Source: an uncultured bacterium
GTDB lineage: Bacteria > Patescibacteriota > Minisyncoccia > Phycocordibacterales > CAIZLB01
Reading direction: 5' to 3'
Length of the DNA: 39,141 bases
Assembly (NCBI GenBank): GCA_903848795.1
Contig: CAINHC010000013.1
Location: forward strand, 1-39,141
The notes beneath the pieces were generated by a model. It made no database searches and was not told where the DNA came from. It saw only the letters and a program-made list of their open reading frames with translations. Shown here one piece after another: positions 29,269 through 37,545 of this stretch. Position 1 is the first letter of the stretch, and each line of letters opens with the position of its first letter. The position numbers and the translations under genes are program-made.

Positions 29269-32200
29269 ATGAATAACACAGATCAAGGAATGGGAATAGG
29301 GGCGGGAATAGGAGCAGGAGCAGGAGCAGGAGCAGGAGCTGGTGCGGGAATGGGAAATGGAATGGCAACGGGAGCAGTGCAACCTCAAGATGCGCCAATG
29401 CAAAGTAATCCGATGCAAAATACTACTCCGGCATCAATGTCAGCGCCGGTACAATCGACGCCTTCAATATCACTAACGCCACAGCCAGAATTCAAACCAG
29501 AGGTTAGGCCTTTTGTTGATCCTTTTGCGCCTGCAAGCGTTCCAGCTTCTGCTGCCAATTCAATTACCAATTCAATTACCACTCCAATTTTCACTCCAAT
29601 TACCACTCCAATTTCCACTGCTATTGCTGACACTATGTCTTCTGCTGTGCCATCACCATCGCCTGTTGCAGAACCAGCTTCGAATCCTGCGGTAATAGCT
29701 CCTCATTCTTTTTTTCCTCCTGAACCGCAAGCACCTACACCCACTCCAGTGTTCGCACCTAAGCCCACACCTACATCAGCACCAATATCAACTCCATCGC
29801 CGGCACCTGTGTTTGCTTTTAATCCTGCATTGGCACCTACGCCTACGCCCACAACACCCGCACCCACTCCAACATCATCAACTCCCGTATCCCTATATCC
29901 GCACCCACAAAATCTTAATTCAATTGCCAGGCTGTCTATGGACACATCTTCAGGTCCTGCTTCATTTACACCTCCACCAGCTGATCTCAAGAGTGATACA
30001 ATGACATATCATCCCGATGTGGCCAGTATCGCCATGGGTAACGTAAGCGCTATGAGCTCGATGAACAATGCGGGTGCTGTGAATACTATGAGCAATGTAA
30101 ACACCATGAGTGCTGTAGATAACATGAGTAATAAAATGACTCCGCCTGCACCCTCAATCTCACCCTCACCCTCATCCTCACTGTCACTCTCATCCTCACT
30201 CTCACCTGCATCCCCATCTATGCCTAAAGCCAAAGGTGGCGGGGGACTTAAATCTTTCTTAATTCTACTTTTAATATTGATAATTATTCTTGGAGGTGGT
30301 GCCGCCGCTTACGCATATGTAAAAAAGATTGGACCGTTTGCCTTCGCTACATATTCTGAATCAAACTTCTCGTCTAGTCTGCTTGCAAAAATTGCAACAA
30401 TGAATTCAGCGTCTTACACATTCTCTGGTGCAATAAATGTGGTTCCAAGAGACGCTGGCGCGACACCCTTTGACCTGAAAGTTTCAAATGAAAAAGAATT
30501 AAAGCAGACATATTATAATGACAAACAAAAATTGGATGTGGCTCAAAATATAATTTCCCTTCTGAATCAATCCGCTAATTATCAATCCGCGAATAGTTTT
30601 GGTCTACAATCATATTCATACTCATCAAATTCTTCAAAAGCAAAACCTAAGACGAAGCTTTATGTCAAAAGTCTGGATGAACTTACAATTCCGCCTCATG
30701 GTGATGCTGACACAATTAAAGTGTTTGAATATCAGCAAACAGAAAATGGTAACAACTTTAATTTGATAGTAACTTTTGCAACAGACGATGCGTTGAAATC
30801 TTTTAGTGGATTAGGTCATTCTGCAACAAGTACAAAAATAGAAGGGAAGAAGGTGACCCTTACAAAGGACAGTTATATATCTAGCTATTTTAGTGAAGAA
30901 CCACCAAAGCCATTTCTTGTATCTATGAGTGATTCAATGGCTAATCTTCCACCTGAAATGAACGCAAAAATCGCCGTTGGTGTATCATCTGATTTTCAAC
31001 CTGGACAATTGGCAAATTGGCAAATAAACCTTGATGCACAAGGTGATTTTGGCGATATGTCTTTTAAAATTAATGCTGATGCTATTAAAAAAGACACGAA
31101 TTATTATTTTAAAATAAATAATATTCCAAGTTTCTTCTTGTTTAATCAACTAGCTGCGATAAAGGGAAAATGGGTCATAGTTCCAATAAAGAATGCTTCA
31201 AGTTCGAATACCTCTGTTGTAGCATCTAGTTCATCTTCCACATCGACTCCGACCTTAACAGCGGATGAATATAATTCACCATTGTTATCTGTCCAATCAA
31301 GAATTTCAGGAAGTGAGGAAACTTATAAAGAAAATCGTGATAAAGCTGTAAAGCTTATCAAAAAAGTTGTAGCGATAGCAGATGAGGATCAAATTTTTGT
31401 ATTCAAAACTCCACCTACGACGGAGAAAGTTGGTGATAGAGATTTAGTAAAATATGTATTAGGATTAAGAAAAGATAAAGTTTTGGATTTCTATACAAAA
31501 ATTCAAGAGGAAATAAATAATAATCCAGATTTTGCAGATTATAGAGGGGTTTTTGTTGATCAGGGCTACATAAATTATTTAAAGAGTGATGAGTTTAGTC
31601 AGACTTTCGATTACGTGGATAAAAACAATACACTTACATTATGGGTAGATAAAGATGGATTTCCAGCGATTGTTGAAAATATAATGAGGGTTATTCCACC
31701 CGATGGTGCAACGGGACTTAAGGGTAAGCAAATTAATGTAACATTCAAATTGGATATTTCGAATATCAATCAAACAATTAATATTCAAGCTCCATCCGGC
31801 GCTGTGTCATTTGATAAAATTACTGCAGAGATGAACGGAACGGACGCAAGTAGTAGCGCAGGTAGTAGTGCAGTTGGCGATGCAAGTGTAAGTAGTAGTG
31901 CAAGCAGTAGCATTGGTGTCGGGCCGATAGATCAAGCGCGTCTTAAGGGACTGCAAGCAGCGATGAAATCTAGTTTGTCTAACATGAGAGCTGAAGCTGA
32001 ATTAATTTACAGTCAAAGTTCAGATAGTTATGGAAATTCAGCATTTGCACTTGGCGCTTGTTCAAACAAGACGGGTACTTTGTTTGGAAATGAAAAAATG
32101 TTTGCATTAATAAATAGTGCAACAAAAAATAGTCCATCAACCGCGACTTGTGTTTCGAGCGGAAGCGCTGGCACCATTTCTTCTTGGGCGCTTTCTGCCC

Positions 32201-32298
32201 CAATTCCGGGGGACGATGGCTTCAGTTGGTGTGTCGATAGCACGGGTAATTCTAAGCGAATAATTGATAAATTGAAAGGGAAGAATTGTACAATGTAA
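29269..32298 (+). CDS. Large membrane-anchored surface protein with pilin-like C-terminal tail
   Basis: A 1009-residue protein with three parts. Residues 1-~320 are low complexity: Gly-Ala repeats encoded by a GGAGCA tract, then Pro/Thr/Ser/Ala repeats (PTPTP, ITTPI), Met-Ser-Asn repeats and Ser/Pro/Leu runs. One membrane helix (~325-350, SFLILLLILIIILGGGAAAYAYV) places the remainder outside. The ectodomain (~351-880) has mixed beta structure and Ser-rich linkers. The last ~120 residues (LQAAMKSSLSNMRAEAELIYSQ... with three Cys and FSWCVDS) resemble the end of CPR type IV pilin-like proteins. No named family for the whole. A TATAAT at 29231-29236 predicts a ~26-nt leader. Probably a cell-surface adhesin or pilus-associated protein. 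Confidence 0.7.
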   Translation: MNNTDQGMGIGAGIGAGAGAGAGAGAGMGNGMATGAVQPQDAPMQSNPMQNTTPASMSAPVQSTPSISLTPQPEFKPEVRPFVDPFAPASVPASAANSITNSITTPIFTPITTPISTAIADTMSSAVPSPSPVAEPASNPAVIAPHSFFPPEPQAPTPTPVFAPKPTPTSAPISTPSPAPVFAFNPALAPTPTPTTPAPTPTSSTPVSLYPHPQNLNSIARLSMDTSSGPASFTPPPADLKSDTMTYHPDVASIAMGNVSAMSSMNNAGAVNTMSNVNTMSAVDNMSNKMTPPAPSISPSPSSSLSLSSSLSPASPSMPKAKGGGGLKSFLILLLILIIILGGGAAAYAYVKKIGPFAFATYSESNFSSSLLAKIATMNSASYTFSGAINVVPRDAGATPFDLKVSNEKELKQTYYNDKQKLDVAQNIISLLNQSANYQSANSFGLQSYSYSSNSSKAKPKTKLYVKSLDELTIPPHGDADTIKVFEYQQTENGNNFNLIVTFATDDALKSFSGLGHSATSTKIEGKKVTLTKDSYISSYFSEEPPKPFLVSMSDSMANLPPEMNAKIAVGVSSDFQPGQLANWQINLDAQGDFGDMSFKINADAIKKDTNYYFKINNIPSFFLFNQLAAIKGKWVIVPIKNASSSNTSVVASSSSSTSTPTLTADEYNSPLLSVQSRISGSEETYKENRDKAVKLIKKVVAIADEDQIFVFKTPPTTEKVGDRDLVKYVLGLRKDKVLDFYTKIQEEINNNPDFADYRGVFVDQGYINYLKSDEFSQTFDYVDKNNTLTLWVDKDGFPAIVENIMRVIPPDGATGLKGKQINVTFKLDISNINQTINIQAPSGAVSFDKITAEMNGTDASSSAGSSAVGDASVSSSASSSIGVGPIDQARLKGLQAAMKSSLSNMRAEAELIYSQSSDSYGNSAFALGACSNKTGTLFGNEKMFALINSATKNSPSTATCVSSGSAGTISSWALSAPIPGDDGFSWCVDSTGNSKRIIDKLKGKNCTM
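29311..29340 (+). repeat. In-frame hexanucleotide tract (GGAGCA)4-5
   Basis: Four perfect copies of GGAGCA and a fifth (GGAGCT) run in frame, encoding Gly-Ala pairs near the N-terminus of the large surface protein. Copy number could change without breaking the frame. Confidence 0.8.
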
Positions 32299-32396
32299 TA
32301 TTTAAATAAATAAGAGTAATTAATTATACTAGTAAGTTTTAACCATCGTTAGTGACGGTAGCAAAACTCCTCAACTTGTTATACAATGCTTATATT

Positions 32397-35285
32397 ATGG
32401 CTAAAAAACAAGTGTACGACCACGGAAAAATAGAAAAGAAGTGGCAAAAGAAATGGGAAACAAGCAAGATATATAAAACAGATGACAAGACCCTCAAGCT
32501 CGGGCAAAAAAAGTTTTATGTTCTCGACATGTTCCCATATCCATCTGGTGAAGGTCTTCACGTTGGTCACCCAAAGGGATATATTGCAACTGACGTTGTT
32601 TCTAGAATGAAGCGCATGAGTGGTTTCAAAGTTCTTCACCCAATGGGCTGGGACGCATTTGGTTTGCCAGCTGAACAATTTGCTATAAAGAATAAAACCA
32701 ATCCAATGATTGGTGTTAAGAAGACTGTCGCAAGATTTAAAAAACAAGTTTCTATCATTGGACTTGATTATGACTGGGATAGAGAAATAAATACAACAGA
32801 TCCAAAATATTATAAATGGACACAATGGACATTTCTAAAAATGCTTGAAGCTGGTTTGGCATATGAGTCGCACGAGCCAATTAACTGGTGTCCGTCATGT
32901 AAAACTGGTCTAGCAAATGAAGATGTTGAAGATGGAAAGTGTGAGCGATGTGGAACTCCTGTAGAGAAGAAGCCACTTAGACAATGGGTAATCAAAATAA
33001 CTAAGTACGCCGATAGATTATTGAATGATTTGGAAGCACTTGAGTGGCCAGAGCCTATTAAGGATGCACAGAGAAATTGGATTGGAAGAAGCGAGGGGGC
33101 AGAAGTGACTTTTAAAACTAATACAGGAGTTGATATTTCCGTGTTTACAACAAGAGTAGATACTTTGTTTGGTGTGACTTATGTCGTCGTTGCTCCTGAA
33201 TCAAAATTAATTGCAGAATTTGGCAATAATATAAAAAACCAAAAAGATGTTGCAGAATTTATAAAGAATACATCAAAAATAAGTGACATAGAAAGAACCG
33301 CAGCCGATAAGCCAAAGAACGGTCTTAAATTGGAAGGTGTTGTCGCTATCAATCCTGCTAACAATGAAGAAGTTCCTGTTTTTATTGCAGATTACGTCCT
33401 TGCAAACTACGGAACTGGTGCTGTGATGGTTGTTCCTGCACACGATACTCGTGATTATGCTTTTGCCAAGAAATATAACTTACCAATTAGAGAGGTTATT
33501 ATTCCAGAAAGAGTTGATCTTAGAAATCCACCAAGGAAAGGAAAAGAAACTGTCGAGCGACAAAATATACATGCAATTGTCAAAAACAAAAAGGGCGAGT
33601 TTTTGTGTTTGAAATGGAATAAATTTAATTGGCTAACATTTCCAATGGGTGGAGTAGAAAAGGGGGAAGATGTTGTTGAGGCTGCGAGAAGAGAGGTCGC
33701 CGAGGAGACAGGTTACAAAAATCTTAAATTAGTTAAGGTTTTGGGCGGTCAAGTTAGAGCAGAATATTTTGCAGCGCATAAGGATCAAAACAGAACTGCT
33801 TTTACAACTGCTGTTTTGTTTGATTTGATCGATGATGAACAAGGGGAGATAACAGATGAAAATGACTGCGATGTTTTGTGGTTGTCAAAAGAAAAAGTTA
33901 CAACAGAAAACATGACTCATGCGGAAATGGATATTTGGCTAAAGAGACTTGTTGACATGAACGACATGTCATTTGTTGATGACGGAGTTCTAATTAATTC
34001 CGCAAAATTCACCAGCCTAAAATCAGAAGAAGCTAGAGGAAAAATTGCCAAGGCTTACGGTAAGCTTGTTACAAAATATAAATTGCGTGACTGGGTATTC
34101 TCTCGCCAGCGATATTGGGGTGAGCCGATTCCTGTAATTCATTGTGCAAAGTGTGGAGTTGTTCCTGTTCCATATAAAGATTTGCCAGTTGTACTTCCTA
34201 AGGTTAAGAGTTATGAGCCAACTGGAACTGGAGAGTCGCCGCTTGCAAATATCCTTTCTTGGGTGAATGTTAAATGTCCAAAATGTAAGGGTCCGGGGAA
34301 ACGCGAGACAAACACCATGCCTCAATGGGCGGGATCTTCTTGGTATTATTTGAGATACATGGATCCAAAGAACGACAAGGCTCTAGTTGACCCTAAGAAG
34401 GAAGCATTTTGGTCACCTGTGGATTTTTACGTCGGAGGGGCAGAACACGCTGCTAGGCACCTTATATACGCTAGATTCTGGCATAAATTCCTACAAGACA
34501 TTGGAGTCGTTAAATATAGCGAGCCATTTAAGAAATTACAGAATGTGGGATTGATTATGGGCGAGGATGGAAGAAAAATGAGTAAGAGATATGGAAACGT
34601 TGTTAACCCAGATACAATCGTTGAAACATACGGCGCAGATACACTTCGATTATATGAAATGTTCATGGGGCCATTTGATCAAGAAATAACTTGGAAGACT
34701 GACAACATTATTGGTGTTAGAAGATTTCTGGAGAGAGTTTGGAGAATGCATGAGAGGGTGGTGGATGATAAAAAGACTAATGCGAAGAAAGGTGTTGCAA
34801 AGAAGGATGCTCCTGGATTGGAAAATGCAACAGAGATTTTGTTCAATCAAACTATTAAAAAAGTTACTGATGATATCAATACCCTCGGTTTCAATACCGC
34901 AATTTCTCAAATGATGATTCTTGTTAATCAATTAGAAAAGTCAGAGGCAATTCCTAAGTCAGTTTATTTAACTTTGATAAAATTGTTAGCTCCATTTGCT
35001 CCACATGCCACAGAAGAATTATGGATGCTACTTGGTCAAAAGGGAAGTGTCCATACTTCAGGATGGCCTGAATATGATTCTAAAAAACTTGTTCTAAATA
35101 CTATAACCGTTATGGTTCAAGTTAATGGAAGAGTTAGAGATCAATTTAGCGCAGAGCTCGGTATTTCAAAAGAGGAGATGGAAAAGTTGGCGCTTGATTC
35201 AAAATATATTCAAGATAATTTTGCGGGTAAAACTCCAGCTCGAGTTATTGTAGTACCGAATAAGATTGTGAATTTGGTTTATTAG
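32397..35285 (+). CDS. leuS: Leucyl-tRNA synthetase with an inserted Nudix domain
   Basis: Charges tRNA-Leu. HIGH is HVGH (55-58), KMSKS is KMSKR (~727-731), and zinc modules CPSC...CERC and CAKC...CPKC are present. The CP1 editing domain shows TTRVDTLFG and MVVPAHDTRDYAFA. Between VIIPE (~371) and DGVLINSAKF (~529) an extra ~155 residues are inserted, containing a complete Nudix box: GGVEKGE-7 residues-REVAEETG (~418-440). So a Nudix hydrolase is embedded in the editing domain. The frame opens at GTG 32352, but the first good ATG is 32397 (MAKKQVYDHG), 9 nt after a -10-like TACAAT (32382-32387). This start gives 962 aa. Ends before a strong terminator. Confidence 0.96.
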   Translation: MAKKQVYDHGKIEKKWQKKWETSKIYKTDDKTLKLGQKKFYVLDMFPYPSGEGLHVGHPKGYIATDVVSRMKRMSGFKVLHPMGWDAFGLPAEQFAIKNKTNPMIGVKKTVARFKKQVSIIGLDYDWDREINTTDPKYYKWTQWTFLKMLEAGLAYESHEPINWCPSCKTGLANEDVEDGKCERCGTPVEKKPLRQWVIKITKYADRLLNDLEALEWPEPIKDAQRNWIGRSEGAEVTFKTNTGVDISVFTTRVDTLFGVTYVVVAPESKLIAEFGNNIKNQKDVAEFIKNTSKISDIERTAADKPKNGLKLEGVVAINPANNEEVPVFIADYVLANYGTGAVMVVPAHDTRDYAFAKKYNLPIREVIIPERVDLRNPPRKGKETVERQNIHAIVKNKKGEFLCLKWNKFNWLTFPMGGVEKGEDVVEAARREVAEETGYKNLKLVKVLGGQVRAEYFAAHKDQNRTAFTTAVLFDLIDDEQGEITDENDCDVLWLSKEKVTTENMTHAEMDIWLKRLVDMNDMSFVDDGVLINSAKFTSLKSEEARGKIAKAYGKLVTKYKLRDWVFSRQRYWGEPIPVIHCAKCGVVPVPYKDLPVVLPKVKSYEPTGTGESPLANILSWVNVKCPKCKGPGKRETNTMPQWAGSSWYYLRYMDPKNDKALVDPKKEAFWSPVDFYVGGAEHAARHLIYARFWHKFLQDIGVVKYSEPFKKLQNVGLIMGEDGRKMSKRYGNVVNPDTIVETYGADTLRLYEMFMGPFDQEITWKTDNIIGVRRFLERVWRMHERVVDDKKTNAKKGVAKKDAPGLENATEILFNQTIKKVTDDINTLGFNTAISQMMILVNQLEKSEAIPKSVYLTLIKLLAPFAPHATEELWMLLGQKGSVHTSGWPEYDSKKLVLNTITVMVQVNGRVRDQFSAELGISKEEMEKLALDSKYIQDNFAGKTPARVIVVPNKIVNLVY

Positions 35286-35326
35286 GTAATTGGTTTTGTA
35301 GATTTAAAAAAATATAGAAAAGAATT

Positions 35327-35356
35327 GCGCGGCTCCATGCGGAGCCGCGCGTTTTT
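35327..35356. terminator. Strong terminator after leuS
   Basis: A 10-bp perfect GC stem (35327-35336 with 35341-35350), loop ATGC, then GTTTTT. An A-rich run lies on the other side, so it can also serve the convergent minus-strand gene. Confidence 0.88.
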
Positions 35357-35361
35357 AAAAA

Positions 35362-35380
35362 GGGGGGCGGGCGGGCGGGG
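35362..35380 (+). other. G-quadruplex motif G6-C-G3-C-G3-C-G4
   Basis: Four G-tracts (35362-35367, 35369-35371, 35373-35375, 35377-35380) are separated by single C residues. This is a canonical, very stable parallel-type quadruplex pattern with 1-nt loops. It lies 3 nt beyond the stop codon of the minus-strand gene and just after the leuS terminator, in a genome with long AT-rich stretches. On the minus strand it is the complementary i-motif pattern. Confidence 0.8.
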
Positions 35381-35383
35381 CTT

Positions 35384-35896
35384 TTAATGTGCCCTTCTCC
35401 GTTTGACTTCTTCCGTCACCTTCCAGATTGCCCGGTGGAGCGGTTTGTCGCAGTTCCGGGGAACCACTTTGTTCAGCTCGATTGGATAGATCTGGAAATG
35501 TTCCATGCTCGGCTGTCCGTCGTGGATGATGACCACAACTGAGTCGGGGTGGTCCTCGAGGGGGAGGATTTCATATTCTTTGATACCGTCGTACAAGCCG
35601 ACGAAATCATGCACGGTTTCTGACGTGTCACAGGTCTCGCAGGAGCAGTTGTTCAGCCTGAATGGCTCCAGCTCTTCGTGGACGATATGTATCATACAGT
35701 GGCCACAGTGGGTGATGGAGAGGAAATAGCAGTTGATAAAGGTTCCGGATTTACCGGCCCTAGCCCTTTCGCAACGAACTTTCCGCTTTTGTTGCCTATG
35801 TTCGGCAACTTGTTCCGCTTGGTCGCCTCGCATCTCCGATGGGTCTGCAATAAGTGACGTCAATGGTTTAACGACAATTTGTGGATTCGATTTCAT
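35384..35896 (-). CDS. Hypothetical Cys-rich protein
   Basis: A 170-residue protein of unknown family, visibly GC-richer in codons than its neighbours. The N-terminal ~50 residues are charged (QAEQVAEHRQQKRKVRCERARAGK). The middle contains THCGHCMIHI and NNCSCETCDTSE, Cys pairs that suggest a metal site, and the C-terminus has mixed strands and a basic end (KRRRAH). It is one of the few genes here with a good Shine-Dalgarno (AGGA, 6 nt before the ATG). This and its composition could indicate a different origin. No signal peptide or membrane helix. Confidence 0.55.
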   Translation of the reverse strand: MKSNPQIVVKPLTSLIADPSEMRGDQAEQVAEHRQQKRKVRCERARAGKSGTFINCYFLSITHCGHCMIHIVHEELEPFRLNNCSCETCDTSETVHDFVGLYDGIKEYEILPLEDHPDSVVVIIHDGQPSMEHFQIYPIELNKVVPRNCDKPLHRAIWKVTEEVKRRRAH

Positions 35897-36061
35897 TGAT
35901 TATCCTGGGTTGATGGTTGATGTTTGTATATTCTGAATATGACTCGAAAACTGTTCAAGTCCAAGGGAAATTTAATCATATCCTATAAAAATAGCAAGCG
36001 AATTAGGCACTTTTAATTTTTTGACATGGATTTATTAAAATGGTCTAGCTGACATAAATAC

Positions 36062-36952
36062 CTAGTTCGAATTAGTCTTCGATCCTCTAGCTCCAATTAA
36101 ATAAGTCTGAATATTATTTTTGTGTTGTTCATAAGTTTTTGAACAATGAATTTTACGATTGTTGTCATGTAAATAATACATACAATCAGTTTTTTGTGGA
36201 GAATAAGCAGCTTTTAATGCGTCAATACTTATATTAGAAATTGCAGTGGGTGGTAGACCTAGGTTTGAATAGGTGTTATACGGTGAATCAATTTTTTTAT
36301 CGGCTGAGGCTATTTTTGGCCACCAGTCTTCAGGGCTTCCTTTTGCATATTGTAGAGTCGCATCCATTCCAAGTGTCATTCCTTGAAATAGTCTATTCCA
36401 AATAACGCCAGAAATTAGATTCATGTCTTTTGGTCCAGCTGCTTCTCTTTGAATAATTGAAGCGATTCTAACCGCAGTTTCTAGATTGATTTTTTTTGTA
36501 CTTGTCTTAATTTTCTTATCTCCCAAAATCTTTTCACCTACCTGTTTATCAAATTCCGCCATACCTTGAGCGGCAACTTCCTTACCTGTTGCGTCTACTT
36601 TGATCCAATATGAACCAGGCATAAAGAACCCTTCCATTATTCCATTTTCATCTCTTGGGGCTGAACTAATAAATTCCTTTTTATCTTTTTCGGTCCAGGT
36701 TATTGTTTTGGCGATTTTATCAGCGATTTCCTCTACTCTCATACCAGGATTAATTGTTATGTACCTAACATAAGGGTTGGCAAGATTCAAGTAAAAAGAT
36801 AGGGGATTATTCTCATCCAAATTGGACTCTGAGTATATAAAACCTATGCCAAAAATGAAGCCAATTATGGCAATAATAGTCAATGTCTTCCATCGATTTT
36901 TGCCTTTATTGCTAGCCTTTCTTTCGGCCGTAGATGTACTTCTGTGGATCAT
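36062..36952 (-). CDS. mltG: Endolytic murein transglycosylase MltG (YceG-like)
   Basis: A membrane-bound lytic transglycosylase that cuts nascent peptidoglycan strands and ends their synthesis. It has a basic cytoplasmic N-terminus, one membrane helix (~23-41) and a LysM-like region with ITINPGMRVEEIADKI (~65-80). It then has the family motifs MEGFFMPGSYWI, ASIIQREAAG with the catalytic Glu170, GMDATLQYA, SPYNTYSNLGLPPTAISN and HCSKTYEQH. At 296 residues it is a compact version. A TATAAT box (36966-36961) lies 8 nt before the start, predicting a leaderless transcript. Divergent from the sigma factor gene. Confidence 0.94.
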   Translation of the reverse strand: MIHRSTSTAERKASNKGKNRWKTLTIIAIIGFIFGIGFIYSESNLDENNPLSFYLNLANPYVRYITINPGMRVEEIADKIAKTITWTEKDKKEFISSAPRDENGIMEGFFMPGSYWIKVDATGKEVAAQGMAEFDKQVGEKILGDKKIKTSTKKINLETAVRIASIIQREAAGPKDMNLISGVIWNRLFQGMTLGMDATLQYAKGSPEDWWPKIASADKKIDSPYNTYSNLGLPPTAISNISIDALKAAYSPQKTDCMYYLHDNNRKIHCSKTYEQHKNNIQTYLIGARGSKTNSN

Positions 36953-36957
36953 GTGAT

Positions 36958-36989
36958 ACTATTATAGTACAAGATGTAATAAAGGTGAA
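36958..36989. promoter_or_regulatory. Overlapping divergent promoters mltG / ECF sigma
   Basis: The near-palindrome ACTATTATAGT (36958-36968) reads TATAAT on the minus strand (for mltG, with TTCACC at 36989-36984 and a 17-nt spacer) and TATAGT on the plus strand (for the sigma gene). The two promoters share the same bases, so initiation in one direction should compete with the other. Confidence 0.55.
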
Positions 36990-37008
36990 CCCATCTACGT
37001 CATAATCT

Positions 37009-37542
37009 ATGTCTAGAAAGACACACATGAGCCAGCTTAAAAAGGACTTTGCCAAAACGTATGATGAGCATTCGGATGCTATTTTCAGATATGCATATTT
37101 TAAGCTCTCAGATACAGAAAAAGCTAAGGATGTCGTTCAAGACACCTTCGTTAAGTTTTGGGAGTATGTTTCAGCCGATGTCGAAAACGAGCTACTGAAT
37201 GTAAAAGCACTTTTATATAGAATCGCCTTAAATACAATAATTGACCTCTACAGAAAGCGTAAAACCTTTTCTTTAGATTCCTTGGCTGATGACGGGTTTG
37301 ATCCCGCTTTTGAGCCAGAGCAAGATGTCTTTGAAAGACATGAGTCAGTGGCGGTATTGAAAGCGATAAGTGAACTTGAAGAAGAAGACAAAAATATCAT
37401 GTTCATGAGATACATTGAAGGGCTTTCGTTTGATGATATTGCTGAGGTGACAGGTCAAAGGTCAAATACCATAACTGTTAAGGTGCATAGGCTACTCAAG
37501 CAGTTAAGGCAATCATTGAATATTAATGAAGTCACAGAATAA
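37009..37542 (+). CDS. ECF-type RNA polymerase sigma factor
   Basis: A 177-residue sigma-70 family protein with only regions 2 and 4. Region 2 (~12-85): YDEHSDAIFRYAYFKLSDTEKAKDVVQDTFVKFW and the -10-binding LYRIALNTIIDLYRKRK. Region 4 (~110-170): AISELEEEDKNIMFMRYIEGLSFDDIAEVTGQRSNTITVKVHRLLKQLRQ, a standard HTH. Its likely regulator is the membrane DUF5667 protein encoded 3 nt downstream. An internal Met at 37027 is an alternative start. Target promoters unknown. Confidence 0.92.
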   Translation: MSRKTHMSQLKKDFAKTYDEHSDAIFRYAYFKLSDTEKAKDVVQDTFVKFWEYVSADVENELLNVKALLYRIALNTIIDLYRKRKTFSLDSLADDGFDPAFEPEQDVFERHESVAVLKAISELEEEDKNIMFMRYIEGLSFDDIAEVTGQRSNTITVKVHRLLKQLRQSLNINEVTE

Positions 37543-37545
37543 ACC

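Noticed and set aside
32352-32396. GTG start for leuS adding 15 residues
   Set aside because: The extension is unlike LeuRS N-termini and overlaps the predicted -10 box; the ATG at 32397 gives the normal MAKK-type start.
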